DNA from: Desulfosudis oleivorans Hxd3
GTDB lineage: Bacteria > Desulfobacterota > Desulfobacteria > Desulfobacterales > Desulfosudaceae
Assembly: GCF_000018405.1 (NCBI RefSeq)
Contig: NC_009943.1
Coordinates: forward strand, 2,483,001-2,547,000
DNA length: 64,000 nucleotides
Reading direction: 5' to 3'
The notes beneath the pieces are model-generated. The model saw only the letters and a program-made list of their open reading frames with translations, did not search any database and had not been told where the DNA came from. Within the stretch, counting starts at the first letter, position 1, and the number at the start of each line of letters is the position of its first letter. A program made the position numbers and the translations under genes. This document shows positions 14,201-23,164 of this stretch, piece by piece.

Positions 14201-17057
14201 TATCGACACGGGTCCATTGGGAACCATCGGCATTGACGCCATAGGTATAGTATTGAGAAACAACGCCGGTGCCGGTGATGCTTCTGATCCGGCCATCAAG
14301 GTAAGTGTCGGTGATCTCGGTGGCCCCGCCCGGCCGGGTGACAGTGGTGGTGCGACCGCTGTTCTGATAGTCATAGTCGGTGGTCAGGCCCGCAGTGTCC
14401 GTGGACGTAATTAATCGGCCGGCCAGGTCGTAAATGTTCTGGCTGGAAAGGGTCAGGCCCCCGCCGGTGACGGTTTCTGTCAGGCGCCGGCCGCTGCCGT
14501 CGTAGGTCCAGGTGGTGGTGATGTTGTTCTTTACGGCCTGGGTGAGCCGGCCGAGCGGGTCATAACCGGTATAGTCGGTGACCATGCCATAGATATCGAT
14601 TTCGTTTTCCTTGTTGCAGCATCCCCATGTGGCTGCGGTGTGGGTGCCGTTCGAGTACCAGGTATCGGTAAGATGATGATCGTCGTCATAGGCCATGACC
14701 GACCAGGAGACCGGCTCATATCCGGTGCCGGTATAAACAAGGGTCTGCCGGGCCAGTTCCCTGCCGGTTTCGTCCCTGATAATGATCTCCCGGGTGGTTT
14801 TGTTGGCAATGCCGTTGGGCGCGGCAGCTGTGCCGTGGGTAACGGTAACGCGCACATCGGTGCCGCTGCCGGTGATAAATGTGCCCAGGCCTGGATCGGC
14901 GGGCGTGTAGATGCCGGACTCATAGGTATAGGTCTCTTTTGTGTTGTCCGGGTGGATCTGCCCCTTGATTTCGCCAGCGCCAGCACCTCCCCAGGGAAGA
15001 TAAGTGACGGTAACGGTACGGCGGTTGGCCGTGTTGCCGTAGGCTGCCGCGGGCGTGGCCGCAATTTCGTGAATTTCGGTGACCACGTTGTTTGTGTCGT
15101 CTTTCTGATAGACATAATAGTCTTTAGACACCACATGCCCTTCGGTGGTTTCTGTGACAGTGCGGGGGCGCAGCTCGTACTCCACGTCATTGGTATCGCC
15201 TGACCCGCTGATGGGAGTGTAATCATAGGTGATCACCCGCACGGCCATTTCTGCCGCAGTGATGGGCTGGTCCAGCCAGGAGCGCGCCTCTTTGATTTTG
15301 CGGGACCGGCCGTCATACTCATATTTTACCCAGGAGCCGTCCGCATAGGTTCTGCTTTCTATCCACCCGCAGTTGCCGGTGGTGCAGCCGGCCTCCCCTT
15401 CCTCATAATAGTCGGTGACAGTGGTCAGGGCCGCGTTGTCCGGGTCCACCACTTTTTCGATTTCAAGGGGCCGGGCATGGCCGCCACACGTGATGTCTTT
15501 ATATGTGGTGCGGATAACCGAAGAGGCCGTGCCTGAGCCGTTTTTAATGGTCTCGGTTTCAATCCGGTTGCCGTTGGTATCCGTTACCTTGGACTTGGCA
15601 ATCACCTGGGCCACTGTGGCGCCGTCGCCATTTGAAAGGGTCCAGGTGGAAGCGACCTCGTCCCATTCATAGGCGTAGACGGTCTGGGATCCGTCTTTCC
15701 AGTAGGTCATTGTCAGACGGTTCTCGGCGGTCTCTTTGTCCGGATTTTCAACAATCAGGACGGCAATGGGCTGAATATTGGTATCATAAGGATAAAATCC
15801 TTTAATTGTGAATGCGTTCAGCCATCGACTGGAATAGGGATCTACCCGGTAGATACTGGCTTCATATTCATACTCATCAATAACATTAATGTCGACACAA
15901 ACCTCCCGTGAAACAACCTGCCCGAGAGTGCCGTCGGGATTCAAAGCTTTCCAGGAATCACCGTTTAAATACACATCAAGGGCGTCGGGCGTGACCAAAT
16001 CGGCCGATACCGTATCGGCCTGTAACAGGATCTCGCCTGCAGAAGTTCCGTCTTTTTCCCTGCCAAGGCTGAGCTTTGCCTTGATGCTCCCGTTTTCAGC
16101 ACCAAAAGAGCCTCCTGAAGAACAACTGCCGCCACTGCCGCAGGAATCATCACAACCCACGGTAATGTTGATGGTGTCCGTACAGCCCGGTACTATATTT
16201 GATGTGGCCTTGACAAGAACATGACCGGCACCCGAAACCGCATATACGGTAATCGATGCGGCAGAGTCGACCACCAGAGCACCCGGCACATCAGAGGCGG
16301 GTGAAATATTTACAACCACATCCTTTTCTGGGACAACCTCCCATCTGATGTCCCCCTGGCTGGCGCAACCCGGATCCTTAATAATCGTATACTCTTCTGG
16401 AGCGATGCGTGTCTTTGTGGCCTTGGCCTGCAGATCGCAATCGCAGAGGTCGCCCTTACCGTCGTCATCGCAATCCCTCTGGTCGGGATTGGGCACCGAT
16501 GGACAGTTGTCGGTACAGTCGCCCACGCCGTCTCCGTCGATGTCGCTTAAGGCGTCGATGCATACGACTTTTTTGCTGATAAGATTATATCCGAAAACCT
16601 CAGAGCGGGTACCTGGCCACGTGTTATCGACATCAGGCCATTGAAAGCATGAATAATTTTCACTGTACCCGTAAACCGTAGAACCCTTGATGCGACCCCA
16701 GCCATGGCCATCTTTCGAGGGCAGCGTAAGACACTCCTCGCAATCGCCCTGGGCTTGAGTAGTTGCCAACGTGCTGTTGAAAATCTCCGCAAATGTCTTT
16801 TGCCCGGGCCACCCGCAATCGGTCGCACCGACACCGCCAAGCCCGGAAGGGACAAGTCTCTGATACTGCTTTAACCCGCCTTGAATCTTATAATATAGAT
16901 CATTCTCAACACCGTCAGGATCGCCGGGAATCAGACAGCAATCCGGCCCCTTGCATACCGTGTAGTCAGCAAAAACACTTGGAGCAAAAACAGCGTGAAT
17001 AATCATGGCCAGTATACAGGCGAGATGAACTTTGAATAGTATTTTATGTTTTCCCAT
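11250..17057 (-). CDS. Full-length secreted RHS/YD-repeat protein with Cys-rich tip
   Basis: 1935 residues. The ATG is preferred over a GTG three codons upstream because GGTGG lies five bases before it. Order: Sec signal peptide ending near AVFAPSVFA (about residue 30); a Cys-rich N-terminal domain; a thrombospondin type 3-like Ca-binding stretch (DIDGDGVGDCTDNC, DCDDDGKGDLCDC; about 170-210); an Ig-like or beta-rich part; a Gly/Ser/Cys linker; many YD repeats (about 470-1700); the RHS core end (ETGRWISRDPVGE, NLYSF, DLLGL); and a unique tip of about 180 residues with 12 Cys, including NCECSC. The layout resembles WapA/RHS polymorphic toxins exported by Sec. The tip activity is not recognised. 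This is the only RHS copy here with a signal peptide, so it is probably the expressed one. Confidence 0.85.
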   Translation of the reverse strand: MGKHKILFKVHLACILAMIIHAVFAPSVFADYTVCKGPDCCLIPGDPDGVENDLYYKIQGGLKQYQRLVPSGLGGVGATDCGWPGQKTFAEIFNSTLATTQAQGDCEECLTLPSKDGHGWGRIKGSTVYGYSENYSCFQWPDVDNTWPGTRSEVFGYNLISKKVVCIDALSDIDGDGVGDCTDNCPSVPNPDQRDCDDDGKGDLCDCDLQAKATKTRIAPEEYTIIKDPGCASQGDIRWEVVPEKDVVVNISPASDVPGALVVDSAASITVYAVSGAGHVLVKATSNIVPGCTDTINITVGCDDSCGSGGSCSSGGSFGAENGSIKAKLSLGREKDGTSAGEILLQADTVSADLVTPDALDVYLNGDSWKALNPDGTLGQVVSREVCVDINVIDEYEYEASIYRVDPYSSRWLNAFTIKGFYPYDTNIQPIAVLIVENPDKETAENRLTMTYWKDGSQTVYAYEWDEVASTWTLSNGDGATVAQVIAKSKVTDTNGNRIETETIKNGSGTASSVIRTTYKDITCGGHARPLEIEKVVDPDNAALTTVTDYYEEGEAGCTTGNCGWIESRTYADGSWVKYEYDGRSRKIKEARSWLDQPITAAEMAVRVITYDYTPISGSGDTNDVEYELRPRTVTETTEGHVVSKDYYVYQKDDTNNVVTEIHEIAATPAAAYGNTANRRTVTVTYLPWGGAGAGEIKGQIHPDNTKETYTYESGIYTPADPGLGTFITGSGTDVRVTVTHGTAAAPNGIANKTTREIIIRDETGRELARQTLVYTGTGYEPVSWSVMAYDDDHHLTDTWYSNGTHTAATWGCCNKENEIDIYGMVTDYTGYDPLGRLTQAVKNNITTTWTYDGSGRRLTETVTGGGLTLSSQNIYDLAGRLITSTDTAGLTTDYDYQNSGRTTTVTRPGGATEITDTYLDGRIRSITGTGVVSQYYTYGVNADGSQWTRVDIGSPASDRYEITTYDMAGNMIRTEKPGYTGTQATENTYDVTGRLIATSAPGLADTLYEYDELGNMVRSGLDVNDNGVLDDGSSDRIQESVTQYSNDGTDWWQETTGKIFAVTGSSTPTTTGIQKTRLTGLGANGLVNETVSTDINGNQTVARTVIDPATQTVTQTVDYPDASFNEVTVTTNGLLQSRQSKTGVTTTFSCDGLGRRTGATDSRTGTTVTHYNSLGQVDYVEDAAGNRTTFIYDAAGRRETETNVRGKTIRYAYNSLGQLTYKWGSAAEPVKFVYDAYGQMIQMHMFRNGSGWDGTEWPSGSTGDPDITTWTYQPSTGLLTAKTDDEAKSTAYTYTAANRLATRTWARDNGTLVTTYTYDLNTGELTGIDYSGTTPDVAYAYTRAGQMYTVDDVVGTRTFAYNSALQPVTETIDGASGGLYSKTITRTYETSGVVGRPTGLSLTGYSVAYGYEPSTGRFAGVTWNTGAGEKTATYAYVADSDFVDTLTMENLVTDFVYEPNRDLKTQVRHTFGGADIAQYDYTYTALGQRKTMDLTPDLPDTLVEATTTYTPDNLNQYDAIETGGVTDNPVYDDDGNLTHQQGMVYTWNAENRLISVEPETPTEGNTKLAFVYDYMGRRVKKAVYTFSAGSYQLSAASLFVYDGWNLIQELDGTGAVQKSYVWGLDLSQSLQGAGGVGGLLAMTDGVNTYLYCHDANGNVGRMVSAADGTVAAAYEYAPFGGLIHKSGVMADENVFRFSTKYWDGESGLYEYGLRYYDPETGRWISRDPVGESGGLNLYSFVMNDPTNFFDLLGLVQVGGSEGYSSDSMYIDITWYKPKSLYLLFKCKGCPDVNEAPVAGRTVDIDYDKSNFKVETIIKYVLKIVSGGEDADLFWTYNREKRYYSSLPGEAKKDIEIGRPCWVKISCEVNCECSCGGDACHSWKTRWGDKWISGRVTTSMNWGLGPKVCEVSDFRLDAKKRQCRQEAKGKCKSCL
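11930..14079 (-). repeat. RHS core direct repeat, resident copy (mosaic)
   Basis: By eye it divides into three blocks: about 11935-12390 matching cassette 1, about 12391-13090 matching cassette 3, and about 13091-14078 matching cassette 2. Each block is nearly identical to its partner and clearly less like the others, the signature of gene conversion or recombination. Confidence 0.75.
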
Positions 17058-17340
17058 CGGAGCCACCCTCTGTGTAAATATATGAATATGTAATTAAATC
17101 CAAGCGACAATGATTTTGTTTTCTCCCCACCAACCCGAACATTTTACAAGTTGATTCGGCCATATCAGCTCTGGTTGCGGAATGCTCGCGGGACACTGAA
17201 GAGCCCCCCTGTGGCTGCCAGAATAACGTTTAACAACGGGGAGTTGCTTCCTGCAATATTTTTTCCCGTACCTTACATCTTTTGGCCAAATCGGCTTGCG
17301 AAGGATTACGACTAATCACTGTTCCGTAAATTAATATTTA

Positions 17341-17371
17341 TGTCAAGGTTTTTTATGCGTTTTTTAAACGC
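17341..17371 (-). promoter_or_regulatory. Candidate -35 and palindrome upstream of full-length RHS
   Basis: On the minus strand a perfect TTGACA (plus positions 17341-17346) lies next to a GCGTTT-TTT-AAACGC palindrome (17357-17371). No good -10 is seen 17 bases downstream, so this is a weak promoter call. The leader to the RHS ATG would be about 270 bases. Nothing else recognisable lies between 17058 and 17470. Confidence 0.3.
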
Positions 17372-17476
17372 AACAATATGATGATACGTAACCGTTTGAA
17401 TAATATGTTTGGTGAGTTTAAAAAATGCCCGGTTTTACAATAAAATACCGTTTTCGGCGACATGATCTGATCAAAA

Positions 17477-17536
17477 CCATTCAGGCCGGGCAGATGGTAA
17501 CCACCACCTGCCCGGCCTGAATGGATCCGTTTTTTT
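17477..17536. terminator. Strong hairpin downstream of the DUF481 gene
   Basis: A perfect 17-base stem (17477-17493 with 17508-17524) around CAGGCCGGGCAG, followed on the plus strand by a run of seven T after eight bases. On the minus strand only a GGTTTTG follows. It lies about 65 bases past the minus-strand stop of the DUF481 gene and separates it from the RHS locus. Confidence 0.6.
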
Positions 17537-17588
17537 GTTCCTGTTCTTACGCTTACTCTTCACCCGGATGTTTCATGGAATTTTCGGG

Positions 17589-18335
17589 TTAAAAATCATA
17601 CACCAGAGTAAGGGCGGTCTCGGTATCGGTTTTATCGGTTCCCGGCGGCACATCGGAATCGTGGTCCACCGTGTAGGAGACCTTCATTGAAAGGGCGCCC
17701 ACAATCCGGGACTTCAGGGCCGACACCGCGCGGGTGTTGGTGTTGTCGGACCCGGTAACCACGGTGACCTCCTGCTGAAACGACACGCCGTCTGAAAAAT
17801 TGTAACCAAACACGGCATATCCGCGAAAAATCGCGTCTTCTTCGGTCTCTCCATCCTCCCGTTTGTCGTACCGGTAACCGGGGCCTGCCTCAATATCCAA
17901 CCGCACGGCGTCGGAGGCAATCACCTTTCTGCCGTAACCGGCGCTGTAGGTACTCTGGTAGTCATACCCGCTGAACCGGTCGTCTTCATAGGCGGCATGA
18001 ACAAAAACATAGTTGGCGGCGTTGAATTTATAGCCAAGCTTGGCCGAACAGGTGTATTTTTCCGCCGAGGTTTTGTCCACTGTCTGTCCGCCGACATCTG
18101 TTTCCTCGGACCGGTAGAGAGCGGCCGCGGCTCCTTCAGCCAGCAGGTGGCCGGTTTCATATTTCAGACCCAGCCGGGCATTGACCGACTCGGTTTCCGA
18201 GTTGCCCGTAGTCATCAAAACACCTACCTCTCCGGTGCCGCTGAAGGTTTTTTGTGTTTCAGCATTATCGTCGGCGGCAACCGGACCGGCAACCACCAGA
18301 ATGAAAAAGACAATCCATGCGACTATGGACCTCAT
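17589..18335 (-). CDS. DUF481 (YdiY-like) outer membrane protein
   Basis: 248 residues from the ATG that follows an AAGGAG site at 6-base spacing; longer reading of the frame is disfavoured. Signal peptide (MRSIVAWIVFFILVVAGPVAA). The mature protein has paired amphipathic beta strands (GEVGVLMTTGNSETESVNARLGL, YSAGYGRKVI, YKF endings) and ends in YDF, the usual C-terminal aromatic of outer membrane barrels. The TGNSE...AxLGLKYE pattern is typical of the DUF481 family, salt-induced outer membrane proteins of unknown role. It stands alone, with a strong hairpin behind it. Confidence 0.85.
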   Translation of the reverse strand: MRSIVAWIVFFILVVAGPVAADDNAETQKTFSGTGEVGVLMTTGNSETESVNARLGLKYETGHLLAEGAAAALYRSEETDVGGQTVDKTSAEKYTCSAKLGYKFNAANYVFVHAAYEDDRFSGYDYQSTYSAGYGRKVIASDAVRLDIEAGPGYRYDKREDGETEEDAIFRGYAVFGYNFSDGVSFQQEVTVVTGSDNTNTRAVSALKSRIVGALSMKVSYTVDHDSDVPPGTDKTDTETALTLVYDF

Positions 18336-18689
18336 GACAGACTCCTTTATTTGAAGTAGAACTGTAAAACCCGGCCGGGCCGGCATTCGGCCGCCGGAAA
18401 AATTTTTTCGTTCAGCTAATACGAGGGGGAACGACAGCCTGAGACTTCAGCGAAAAAAATAACCGCGAGGAGGATCGTTACCGGCATATTCGGGCACAGG
18501 CAGGTATCCCGGGTATGGGCAGGGAAGCATCCATGTCCCGGCATATCGGTGGTTAAACAAGTCCTGGTTGCAACACCTTTGTAATAAAGCCATGAGGCCA
18601 CTATATCGGCCCAATTCGGCCCGTGTCAAGCCTTCATGGGGAGAACACCCGGAGATATCGTCGTTTGAGGGGTTAAGGGAAGGTCACGA
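18336..18689. other. Intergenic stretch, nothing recognised
   Basis: 354 bases between the DUF481 gene and the glycosyltransferase. I see only short GC-rich palindromic pieces (CCGGCCGGGCCGG near 18372) and reading frames without plausible starts. No gene, tRNA or clear promoter could be supported. Confidence 0.4.
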
Positions 18690-19928
18690 TTATGATAGAC
18701 GACAAACCGACCTGTAGACCCGTTCCACCCGTTCAAAAACCCGGCCCCAGGTAAAACCGGAAAGCCGGTCCTGAATAAGGGAAAGATCAATATCGGGCTG
18801 TTGGACCGCTGCGGCCATCTGTGTGGTAAGAACGTTTGCGAGGTCTTTGACAAACCGGTCCAGATCCTGGGTAAAGGGTTTGTCTACCGTGTGCAATCCC
18901 GGCGGATGGACCCGGGAGATATAATCGGCATCCATGCCGTCCAGCACCTCGGCCACGCCGGGCAGGTCGGTGGCAACAACACGGCATCCGCAGGCCAGGG
19001 CCTCCAGCAGCACAAGGGGCAGGCCTTCAAAAAATGAGGGCAGCACAAAAATATGGCTTTGTCGCATCAAAGCCGCAAGCGTGGACTGGTCCACGGCACC
19101 GTAAACGCACACCCGGTCTCCCAGGTCGCCGGCCATTTTCCAGCACTGATCGGCCTCCTCGCCGGCACCGCCGCCCACCAGGTGAAGCTGCCACGGCACG
19201 GTATGGATGGCGGATAATGCTTTCAACAGCCAGGGCGTGCCCTTGGCGTTGCACAGTTTGCCCGCATATACCACCTGCACCGGATGCGGGACGGGCTTGG
19301 CCTGAAGATAAAACAGGGCCTCGTCATACCCGGCGCCCACCACGTGAATCTTTTCTTCGGACAGCCCGTACAGGGAGGCAATCTCAGTCTTTTGCGCCCG
19401 GCTCAGCGCCATGACCGCGTCCAGCCCGGCGCATCCCTCCAGAACTCGCGCCTGCAGGTGAGGACAGTTCTGAAACTGGCGCAGATCGGTGCCGTGACAG
19501 GTGGTGACCATGGGCAGGCCGGGAAACATGCGTCTGGCAAGGGAGGTAACCAGCCACAGGTGATGGCTGTGGATCAGGTCCGGAGCGAAACGTTTGACGG
19601 CATGGCGCAGTTTTTCGGCAAAGCAGGTTTCATATTCATCCACCGCGTTATCGGACAGGTCGCAAAACCGCCGGCTTTTATAAGGCATCACATCGCTCAT
19701 GCCCACAATGGGGAGGGGTGTGTCCGGCCCTTCGAAACAGACAAAAGCGCATTCACATTGATTGACAACCGGGGCCTGGGGTATATTATTCGCCTGAATG
19801 CCGGCCACCAGGTGGTTGCAATGCCCTTTTTGTGCGGCGTGACGCAGCATGGCCTGGACATAGACACCGCTGCCCGTGGCATCGGGCCGCTGGCTGATCA
19901 GGTGGAGAATCTTCAGACTGGACACCAT
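18690..19928 (-). CDS. Glycosyltransferase, GT4-type
   Basis: 412 residues from the ATG; a TTG nine codons upstream is in frame but less likely. N-terminal GT-B domain begins KILHLISQRPDATGSGVYVQ with the Gly-rich loop for the acceptor side (GSGVY). The C-terminal nucleotide-sugar domain has VVYAGKLCNAKGTPWLLKAL, LVGGGAGEE and the E-x7-E motif in FEGLPLVLLEALACG, all typical of family GT4 retaining enzymes. The substrate cannot be told. It has no glycan-gene neighbours, so the pathway is open; transfer to a lipid or cell-surface glycan is a reasonable guess. Confidence 0.85.
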   Translation of the reverse strand: MVSSLKILHLISQRPDATGSGVYVQAMLRHAAQKGHCNHLVAGIQANNIPQAPVVNQCECAFVCFEGPDTPLPIVGMSDVMPYKSRRFCDLSDNAVDEYETCFAEKLRHAVKRFAPDLIHSHHLWLVTSLARRMFPGLPMVTTCHGTDLRQFQNCPHLQARVLEGCAGLDAVMALSRAQKTEIASLYGLSEEKIHVVGAGYDEALFYLQAKPVPHPVQVVYAGKLCNAKGTPWLLKALSAIHTVPWQLHLVGGGAGEEADQCWKMAGDLGDRVCVYGAVDQSTLAALMRQSHIFVLPSFFEGLPLVLLEALACGCRVVATDLPGVAEVLDGMDADYISRVHPPGLHTVDKPFTQDLDRFVKDLANVLTTQMAAAVQQPDIDLSLIQDRLSGFTWGRVFERVERVYRSVCRLS

Positions 19929-20202
19929 ATTCGCTTTTCCCGTCTGTTTTGACAAAACCGTCCGGTGTTGTAGCGGAAAGCACTTTTATCGGGAACCGGA
20001 AAACCCTCGCGCGTCCGGGCAAACCGCCCTCAATTGCTTTTATTCCCGGCCAGTTTGTCGTTGACACACAATAGCGGCCTTGTTATAGAAAATAACCAGA
20101 AACACCCTGCCGTAAAACCTTTACCTGAGTTTTACCGCATGGGATGACAAACATCAAACCACATAGTCTCGGGAACCCGGTTCCCGGCAGGAGGGGATAA
20201 AA

Positions 20203-20544
20203 ATGATGAAAAAAATCCTGATTCTCATAGCCATTGCCATTCTGCTCTGTTCGTGCACCCCCGCTCTTGTGAAGACCAACTCGAACCTGATCACCCTCAA
20301 GCCGGGCATGGCCCAGGACGACGTCACCGCCGTCATGGGGGTCCCTGTGTTAAGTGAGCTTTACGAGGCCGCTGACGGCAAAATGGTCTCCATACTGTAC
20401 TATCGCACCGAAGAAAAGAAGACCACGGTGCTGTCCGCCAAAGAGGAGTGCACCCCGGTTGTATTTATCAACGGCAAACTGGTGGGATGGGGAGACCGGC
20501 TGACCGCCTCCGGCATCAACCTGCTGAAGGTCAAAACCCGGTAG
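20203..20544 (+). CDS. BamE/SmpA-like small lipoprotein
   Basis: 113 residues. Signal peptide with lipobox LLCSC (Cys about residue 18). The mature part has the helix-turn pattern LKPGMAQDDVTAVMGVPVLSEL found in the SmpA/OmlA (BamE) fold, followed by strands (VSILYYRTEEKK, TPVVFINGKLVGWG). A strong AGGAGGGG site precedes two adjacent ATG codons (MMKK). Similar lipoproteins act in outer membrane assembly or are of unknown use. BamD is encoded about 2 kb downstream, but this gene is not in the same operon. Confidence 0.7.
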   Translation: MMKKILILIAIAILLCSCTPALVKTNSNLITLKPGMAQDDVTAVMGVPVLSELYEAADGKMVSILYYRTEEKKTTVLSAKEECTPVVFINGKLVGWGDRLTASGINLLKVKTR

Positions 20545-20604
20545 CCTGACCCGGATATTTCATGAGTTGATTTGGCCGAAAGATGCGAGGCGCGGAACAA
20601 TAAT

Positions 20605-20662
20605 GTAGGGGCAACCACAGGGAGTTGCCCATCAAGAGGCGAACACAAGGTTCGCCCCTACC
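20605..20662. repeat. Dispersed palindromic repeat (GTAGGGGC...GCCCCTAC)
   Basis: GTAGGGGC at 20605 pairs with GCCCCTAC ending at 20661. Two inner hairpins (GGCAAC/GTTGCC and GGCGAAC/GTTCGCC) give a cloverleaf-like shape. This wording is a common dispersed repeat in bacterial genomes. The 500 bases between 20545 and 21045 hold this, a promoter and no gene. Confidence 0.6.
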
Positions 20663-20853
20663 GTATCCGCGAATGCCGGAGCAACACATGAGATGCGGTC
20701 AAGGCGACTCGCCCGAAGGGTGGACTGTCCGGGCTAAAAAACACGGGCTGACGGTCACCCCCGGCAAGGGAGGACCATCCATGCCTTCAGGGTCGCATCC
20801 ATCCGAACCGAGCCTGTCTTCAGTCATGCGCCGGACAGGGTTCCCTGTAATAG

Positions 20854-20882
20854 TTGACAATCCGGGCTATCGCCATTATTCT
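20854..20882 (+). promoter_or_regulatory. Sigma70-type promoter for the CNNM-bamD-rpmB run
   Basis: TTGACA at 20854-20859, 17-base spacer, TATTCT at 20877-20882. The leader to the transporter ATG is about 160 bases. Confidence 0.6.
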
Positions 20883-21045
20883 GTTTCATAACACTTCAGA
20901 TTGACAGGAAAGTTTAATAGCAATCGAATGAAGCACATCAACCCGGAAACAGCAGCCGATGTCCCCTTACGCGGCCTTCCCCTGACTGACATCAGTTGCC
21001 ATCCTCCATTACTACTCCCCATTTTTCATACAGGAGCTTGACACG

Positions 21046-22314
21046 ATGCTTTCGCGGATCATTGTGCTGGTTCTGCTGCTGTTTCTGTCCGGATTTTTTT
21101 CATCTTCGGAAACCGCCCTGTTTTCCATCAGCCGTTCCCGCATCCGGTTTCTGGCCAAAAAGAAAAACCGGTTCGACCTGTTGATCAAAAAGATGAAGGA
21201 CAACCCCCACCGGCTGCTGTCCACCATTCTCATCGGCAACAACCTGGTCAACATCGGGGCATCGGCCCTGGCCACGGCCCTGGCCATTGACGTCTTTTCC
21301 AACAATGCCGTGGGCATCGCCACCGGCGTGATGACCTTTTTTATTCTGATTTTCGGTGAAATCCTGCCCAAGTCCATCGCCACCACCAACAATATCACCA
21401 TCGCCCGGATCACCATCTATCCCCTTTACTGGCTGTCGGTCCTGTTTATGCCGATCATTCTTTTTTTAAACTTCATTCCCAGGCTCACCGGCAAAATGAA
21501 ACCGATCCCGGTAATGACCGAGGAGGAGCTCAAAGCCATTATCGAGGTCACCGAAGAGGAAGGGGAGATCGACAACGAGGAAAAGGAGTTTATTCACAAC
21601 ATCTTCAAGCTGGACGACACCAGCGCGTCGGAAAGCATGACCCCCACCACCGACATGTTTGCCGTGGACGTGAACAAAAAACTGCCCCTGGGCGCCATAT
21701 TAAAAACAGGCTATACCCGCATTCCGGTTTATGAGCACCACATCGGCAACATCATCGGCATTCTCAATGTAAAAGATGTTTTTCGGCACTATGTGCAGGC
21801 CAAGGGCCCGCCCAACATCCGCTCCCTGATGAGCAAGCCCTATTTTATTCCGGAGTCCAAAAAACTCAACAGCCTGCTCAAACAGTTCAAGCTGCGCAAG
21901 CACCACATGGCCATCGTGATCAACGAGCACGGCGAGGTCCTGGGGCTGATCACCCTGGAGGATGTGTTAGAAGAGCTGGTGGGCGACATTATTGATGAGA
22001 CCGACCGGTATGAGCCCCATATTGTCAAGGTAAAAAAACAGACATGGCTGGTACTGGGCAAAACCCACATTGAAGAGACCAACGCAAAACTTCCCATGCA
22101 TATTCCGGAATCCGGGGAATACGACACGTTTTCCGGCTACCTGCTGTATCGAATCGGCAGGATACCAGAGGAAGGCGAGATCATCACCATCGACAATTTT
22201 GTTATCACCATCAAGCGCATGGAGGCCAACCGCATTCTCTCCCTGCTGGTAGAAGAAAAGGCGTCCCCACCCTCCCTGGATGCAGAAAAACAGAAGGCCG
22301 GCAATGGCTCATGA
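21046..22314 (+). CDS. CNNM/CorC-family transporter (DUF21-CBS-CorC_HlyC)
   Basis: 422 residues. An N-terminal DUF21 membrane domain has four hydrophobic segments (starting IIVLVLLLFLSGFFSSSETALF, the family's conserved opening). A tandem CBS pair follows at about 190-315 (SMTPTTDMFAVDVN, TRIPVYEHHIGNIIGILNVKD, LITLEDVLEELVGDIIDE), then a C-terminal CorC_HlyC domain (about 330-410). Family members move or regulate Mg or Co ions or act in hemolysin-like resistance. An AGGAG site lies nine bases before the ATG. It may be co-transcribed with bamD, 89 bases downstream. Confidence 0.92.
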   Translation: MLSRIIVLVLLLFLSGFFSSSETALFSISRSRIRFLAKKKNRFDLLIKKMKDNPHRLLSTILIGNNLVNIGASALATALAIDVFSNNAVGIATGVMTFFILIFGEILPKSIATTNNITIARITIYPLYWLSVLFMPIILFLNFIPRLTGKMKPIPVMTEEELKAIIEVTEEEGEIDNEEKEFIHNIFKLDDTSASESMTPTTDMFAVDVNKKLPLGAILKTGYTRIPVYEHHIGNIIGILNVKDVFRHYVQAKGPPNIRSLMSKPYFIPESKKLNSLLKQFKLRKHHMAIVINEHGEVLGLITLEDVLEELVGDIIDETDRYEPHIVKVKKQTWLVLGKTHIEETNAKLPMHIPESGEYDTFSGYLLYRIGRIPEEGEIITIDNFVITIKRMEANRILSLLVEEKASPPSLDAEKQKAGNGS

Positions 22315-22403
22315 TCATGGTGTCGCCCCGGATTCCTGTTGACATGCCGGCTGCCATGTCTTATGTTGCAACCTCAACCGACAACCACCGAAGGCGATTT
22401 TAC

Positions 22404-23078
22404 ATGAAACAACTGGCTGTAATCCTCTCTGCCCTTCTGATGATCTGCGCCATGGCCGGATGCGCGCACAAACCGGTCCAGGAAAAGAGCGCCCAGGAAC
22501 TGGCCGATGAAGGCACGCGGTACTTTGACAAGGGCCGCTATAAAAAATCGATTGAGGCCTTTGAGAACCTGAGAGACTGGTATCCCTTCAGCAAGCTGAC
22601 CACCCTGGCGGACCTGAAGGTTGCCGATGCCTACTTCAACATGGAAGAGTATGAAAGCGCGGTATCGGCCTATGAAAACTTTGAACGCCTTCACCCGCGC
22701 CACGAATCGGTTCCGTTTGTTATTTTCCGTACCGGCCTGTGTCATTTCAACCGGCTGGACACCATCGACCGGGACCAGACCCCGGCCCACCGGGCCATTG
22801 ATGCCTTCAGCCGGCTGGTGCGGGCATACCCGGACAGTGAATACGCCTCCCAGGCAACGGACTACATTCACCAATGCCGGGAAAGCCTGGCGGCCCATGA
22901 GCTGTACGTGGCAAAATTCTATTTCAAAACCAAACGCTACCGGTCGGCCCTCTACCGCTTTAAGCAAATTATTGAAAAATACCCGGACGTTGGTGACATT
23001 GAAACGGCCCGGCGCCACATTCCTTTGTGCGAAGAAGGGCTGGCCGAAATGGAAAAAGAAGAATCGAAAAACGATTAA
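22404..23078 (+). CDS. bamD: Outer membrane assembly lipoprotein BamD
   Basis: 224 residues. Start at the Met of [20 protein letters not shown], which gives a lipoprotein signal with AGC lipobox. TPR-like helices follow, with the family's phrases [29 protein letters not shown] and [37 protein letters not shown]. BamD is the essential lipoprotein of the BAM machine that folds outer membrane barrels. The length is slightly short against the usual 240-250. It lies between the CNNM gene and rpmB; upstream in-frame starts were rejected because they lack the signal peptide. Confidence 0.9.
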   Translation: MKQLAVILSALLMICAMAGCAHKPVQEKSAQELADEGTRYFDKGRYKKSIEAFENLRDWYPFSKLTTLADLKVADAYFNMEEYESAVSAYENFERLHPRHESVPFVIFRTGLCHFNRLDTIDRDQTPAHRAIDAFSRLVRAYPDSEYASQATDYIHQCRESLAAHELYVAKFYFKTKRYRSALYRFKQIIEKYPDVGDIETARRHIPLCEEGLAEMEKEESKND

Positions 23079-23164
23079 AAAAAGCCTTTACTTTTATCAA
23101 ATCGCAGTGTAATATTATTTTTTTGTTGAATATAAAGTCTGTTTTTTCGAAAGGATATGAATCA

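Noticed and set aside
895-17057. Diversity-generating retroelement as the source of tip variation
   Set aside because: No reverse transcriptase, template repeat or adenine-biased variation is seen; tips differ as whole cassettes.
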